Source: Parachlamydiaceae bacterium (lineage in GTDB: Bacteria; Chlamydiota; Chlamydiia; Chlamydiales; Parachlamydiaceae). Taken from it: DNA of 5,005 bases. Shown here piece after piece: positions 3,954-5,005 of the stretch (within the stretch, counting starts at the first letter, position 1; every line of letters begins with the position of its first letter). The notes beneath the pieces are model-generated. The model saw only the letters and a list, made by a program, of their open reading frames with translations, was not told where the DNA came from and ran no database searches. The position numbers and the translations under genes are program-made. The DNA is taken from the NCBI GenBank assembly GCA_003164155.1, contig PLSG01000084.1, forward strand, positions 1-5,005. The letters are read 5' to 3'.

Positions 3954-4278
3954 AAATTGTTATGTTAAATTCAACCGAATCCGAAGTGTTCCTTTAAGTT
4001 ATAGAATAAATCCGATAAAGCGATTTATCCATATACCTGGAATGAGTTGTAGACCATATGAAAAACCTACACAGAATTCGATAACATATTTCTCTCTTCT
4101 CGAAGCTGTAGAAGCTCGACGTGTGATTGAAGAAAGCTTTTCATTTGCTCTGTCTATGTGGCGAGAAAGCATAGAGAATAAAAATGAAAATAGAAAGCTG
4201 TATTGGTTGAAAATAGTCTCTCACCTATTTGATGAGAGGCATAAAATAAATAAAGTAATTGATGACCTCAACATATAG
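3940..4278 (+). CDS. Hypothetical protein, 112 residues
   Basis: I do not recognise this protein. The ATG at 3940 is preceded by GGAGG with a 9-nt gap, and the gene overlaps the end of the HTH gene by 14 bp, so both are translated from one message. The N-terminal 45 residues are basic and contain two cysteines (C7, C37) and prolines. Residues about 52-110 look largely helical and charged (L-L-E-A-V-E-A-R-R-V-I-E-E, later L-F-D-E-R-H-K-I-N-K-V). There is no signal peptide or membrane segment. Codon use is more AT-rich than in the recombinase gene. The frame extends to a TTG at 3922, which lacks a ribosome binding site. Location between a directionality-type regulator and a putative replication gene suggests a role in element control. 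Confidence 0.65.
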   Translation: MLTLKNCYVKFNRIRSVPLSYRINPIKRFIHIPGMSCRPYEKPTQNSITYFSLLEAVEARRVIEESFSFALSMWRESIENKNENRKLYWLKIVSHLFDERHKINKVIDDLNI

Positions 4279-4289
4279 GGAAGGCAAAA

Positions 4290-4469
4290 ATGCCAGCACC
4301 TTGTTTAAAGAATCTATTTCCGGAACCGGAAGAGTATCAGCCGTCGAAAGCGATTAAGTACACGGACGAGGATTATGAGCAGAAAAAAAAGGAAGTCCAA
4401 AGAATGGGATTATCTCCAATTGACTATCAATATGCCATGCAGGCGATAGCTGAGGAAATGGATTTGTAA
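4290..4469 (+). CDS. Small hypothetical protein, 59 residues
   Basis: A short open frame, ATG at 4290 to TAA at 4467-4469, preceded by AAGG with a 5-nt gap and starting 11 nt after the stop of the previous gene. Product: acidic with a lysine-rich middle. It contains P-E-P-E-E-Y (11-16), a charged helix D-E-D-Y-E-Q-K-K-K-E-V (27-37), then G-L-S-P-I-D-Y and a closing amphipathic helix A-M-Q-A-I-A-E-E-M (49-57). The good ribosome binding site, tight spacing and protein-like composition support a real gene. I recognise no family. Confidence 0.55.
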   Translation: MPAPCLKNLFPEPEEYQPSKAIKYTDEDYEQKKKEVQRMGLSPIDYQYAMQAIAEEMDL

Positions 4470-4495
4470 ATGAAGAAACTAGCAATAGTTACATC

Positions 4496-4513
4496 CAAGT
4501 TTTTAATAACTTG
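4496..4513 (+). repeat. Leader hairpin 1, CAAGTT / AACTTG
   Basis: A perfect 6-bp inverted repeat (4496-4501 and 4508-4513) with loop TTTAAT. The CTTG at 4510-4513 can instead pair with CAAG at 4517-4520, so two structures compete. It opens a 159-nt gene-free leader before the putative replication gene. Confidence 0.35.
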
Positions 4514-4518
4514 AAGCA

Positions 4519-4553
4519 AGTCGTCAGCGGGACGCAAACCACGCTGACGAACT
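4519..4553 (+). repeat. Leader hairpin 2, strong GC stem CGTCAGCG / CGCTGACG
   Basis: A perfect 8-bp GC-rich inverted repeat (4522-4529 and 4542-4549) is extended by T4521-A4550. After one bulged A (4551), two more pairs (4520-4552, 4519-4553) follow. The 12-nt loop is GGACGCAAACCA. No T run follows, so it is not an ordinary terminator. Its position upstream of a putative replication gene suits an RNA control element, a single-strand replication or transfer site, or a protein-binding palindrome. Confidence 0.5.
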
Positions 4554-4581
4554 AATAATCTAATCAAGAGAGTAAATAATC

Positions 4582-4602
4582 AAGGCAATTAGCTGTTGCC
4601 TT
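4582..4602 (+). terminator. Leader hairpin 3, weak terminator or attenuator
   Basis: A perfect 7-bp inverted repeat, AAGGCAA (4582-4588) and TTGCCTT (4596-4602), with a 7-nt loop, then T-A-T-T-C. The tail is poor for an intrinsic terminator, but the location 26 nt before the next start codon and after two other hairpins is compatible with attenuation. Confidence 0.35.
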
Positions 4603-4628
4603 TATTCAATTTGAAGGGTCTTACACGC

Positions 4629-5005
4629 ATGACTATAACATTAGACACCCACGACACGCAAGAAGAAACACGCAATGACTCTATCCAACATTTAACTCAA
4701 AATGATCAAATAAAGTCGGTAGAAACACCGCGGGAAAGATATGATGAGCATGACAAGATGATGCAGCCTGAATTAATCAAAACAAAAAAATCATCCGAAA
4801 ATACTCTGCCTATTATTCACATTCAGCCCGGTGACATGAGTCACATGACCGATAGGGCAGAAGAAGAAATGATCTCAAAAAAAGTTGGAGTTTATCAAAG
4901 AGCCGGAAGACTTGTAAGAGTAGTGACAGAATCAACAAAACCAAATCCAATCAAAACAGATAAGAAAAGGAATAAGGTAGTTAAAAGAGCCGAGGACGCC
5001 TTAAT
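4629..5005 (+). CDS. N-terminal part of a putative replication (primase/helicase-like) protein, partial
   Basis: The frame is open from the ATG at 4629 to the window edge (125 residues visible). GAAGGG lies 10 nt upstream, a rather long gap. Residues 1-58 are polar, charged and probably disordered. From residue 60, L-P-I-I-H-I-Q-P-G-D-M, then A-E-E-E-M-I (77-82) and V-G-V-Y-Q-R-A-G-R-L-V-R-V-V (86-99), resemble a segment I associate with the front of phage and plasmid primase/helicase-type ATPases (pattern AE-x-A-L-x-x-x-G-x-x-I-Y-Q-R-G-G-x-L-V-R). From about 103 the visible part is lysine-rich. The position after a regulator operon and a hairpin-rich leader fits a replication gene, but the ATPase or primase domain lies beyond the window, so the role is inferred. 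Confidence 0.6.
   Translation, partial: MTITLDTHDTQEETRNDSIQHLTQNDQIKSVETPRERYDEHDKMMQPELIKTKKSSENTLPIIHIQPGDMSHMTDRAEEEMISKKVGVYQRAGRLVRVVTESTKPNPIKTDKKRNKVVKRAEDAL

Noticed and set aside
4470..4514. 14-codon open frame directly after the 59-residue gene
   Set aside because: Too short to support as a gene, with a poorly placed ribosome binding site. It may be a chance frame in the leader.
4644..4658. GACACC and GACACG in the putative replication gene
   Set aside because: Spacing is 9 rather than 11 bp and the bases are in-frame codons, so this is probably chance.

Overview
The window looks like the accessory backbone of a mobile element (integrative plasmid, phage-plasmid or P4-like satellite) in a bacterium, most likely a proteobacterium. 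This rests on a plasmid-type ParA with a ribbon-helix-helix partner, a complete tyrosine recombinase, an excisionase/AlpA-like small DNA-binding protein, two small unknown genes and the start of a probable replication (primase/helicase-like) gene. No rRNA, tRNA, CRISPR or transposase was seen. Base composition is moderately AT-rich. I cannot name the species.

Layout. (1) 1-123: the 3' end of a gene on + encoding 21-residue YYDNCGK tandem repeats. (2) 129-164: a strong hairpin that works as a terminator in both directions and lies inside an 11-bp-periodic GACACC array. (3) 264-1829, all on -: parA, a ribbon-helix-helix partner, DUF4160 and DUF2442, a compact plasmid-maintenance block read right to left and ending toward the shared hairpin. 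(4) 1830-2006: a divergent control region with a parA promoter, GACACC iterons and a 13-7-13 inverted repeat like a tyrosine-recombinase core site. (5) 2007-3362: a 451-residue tyrosine recombinase on + with all catalytic residues visible. (6) 3363-3716: a gene-free stretch with more GACACC iterons, a possible promoter and several hairpins, the last of which buries a ribosome binding site. (7) 3717-4469: a 78-residue HTH/excisionase-like gene and two unknown small genes in a tight operon. (8) 4470-4628: a hairpin-rich leader. (9) 4629-5005: the N-terminal part of a probable replication protein, cut by the window edge.

How it may work together (inference): ParA plus the RHH protein would segregate the element, with the RHH protein binding the GACACC iterons as operator and centromere. 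The recombinase would act at the inverted repeat just upstream of its own gene, assisted or repressed by the HTH protein. The last gene would drive replication. The least explained feature is the family of 11-bp GACACC direct repeats in four places (122-160, 1149-1187, 1860-1887, 3367-3383), at every boundary of the par-int block.
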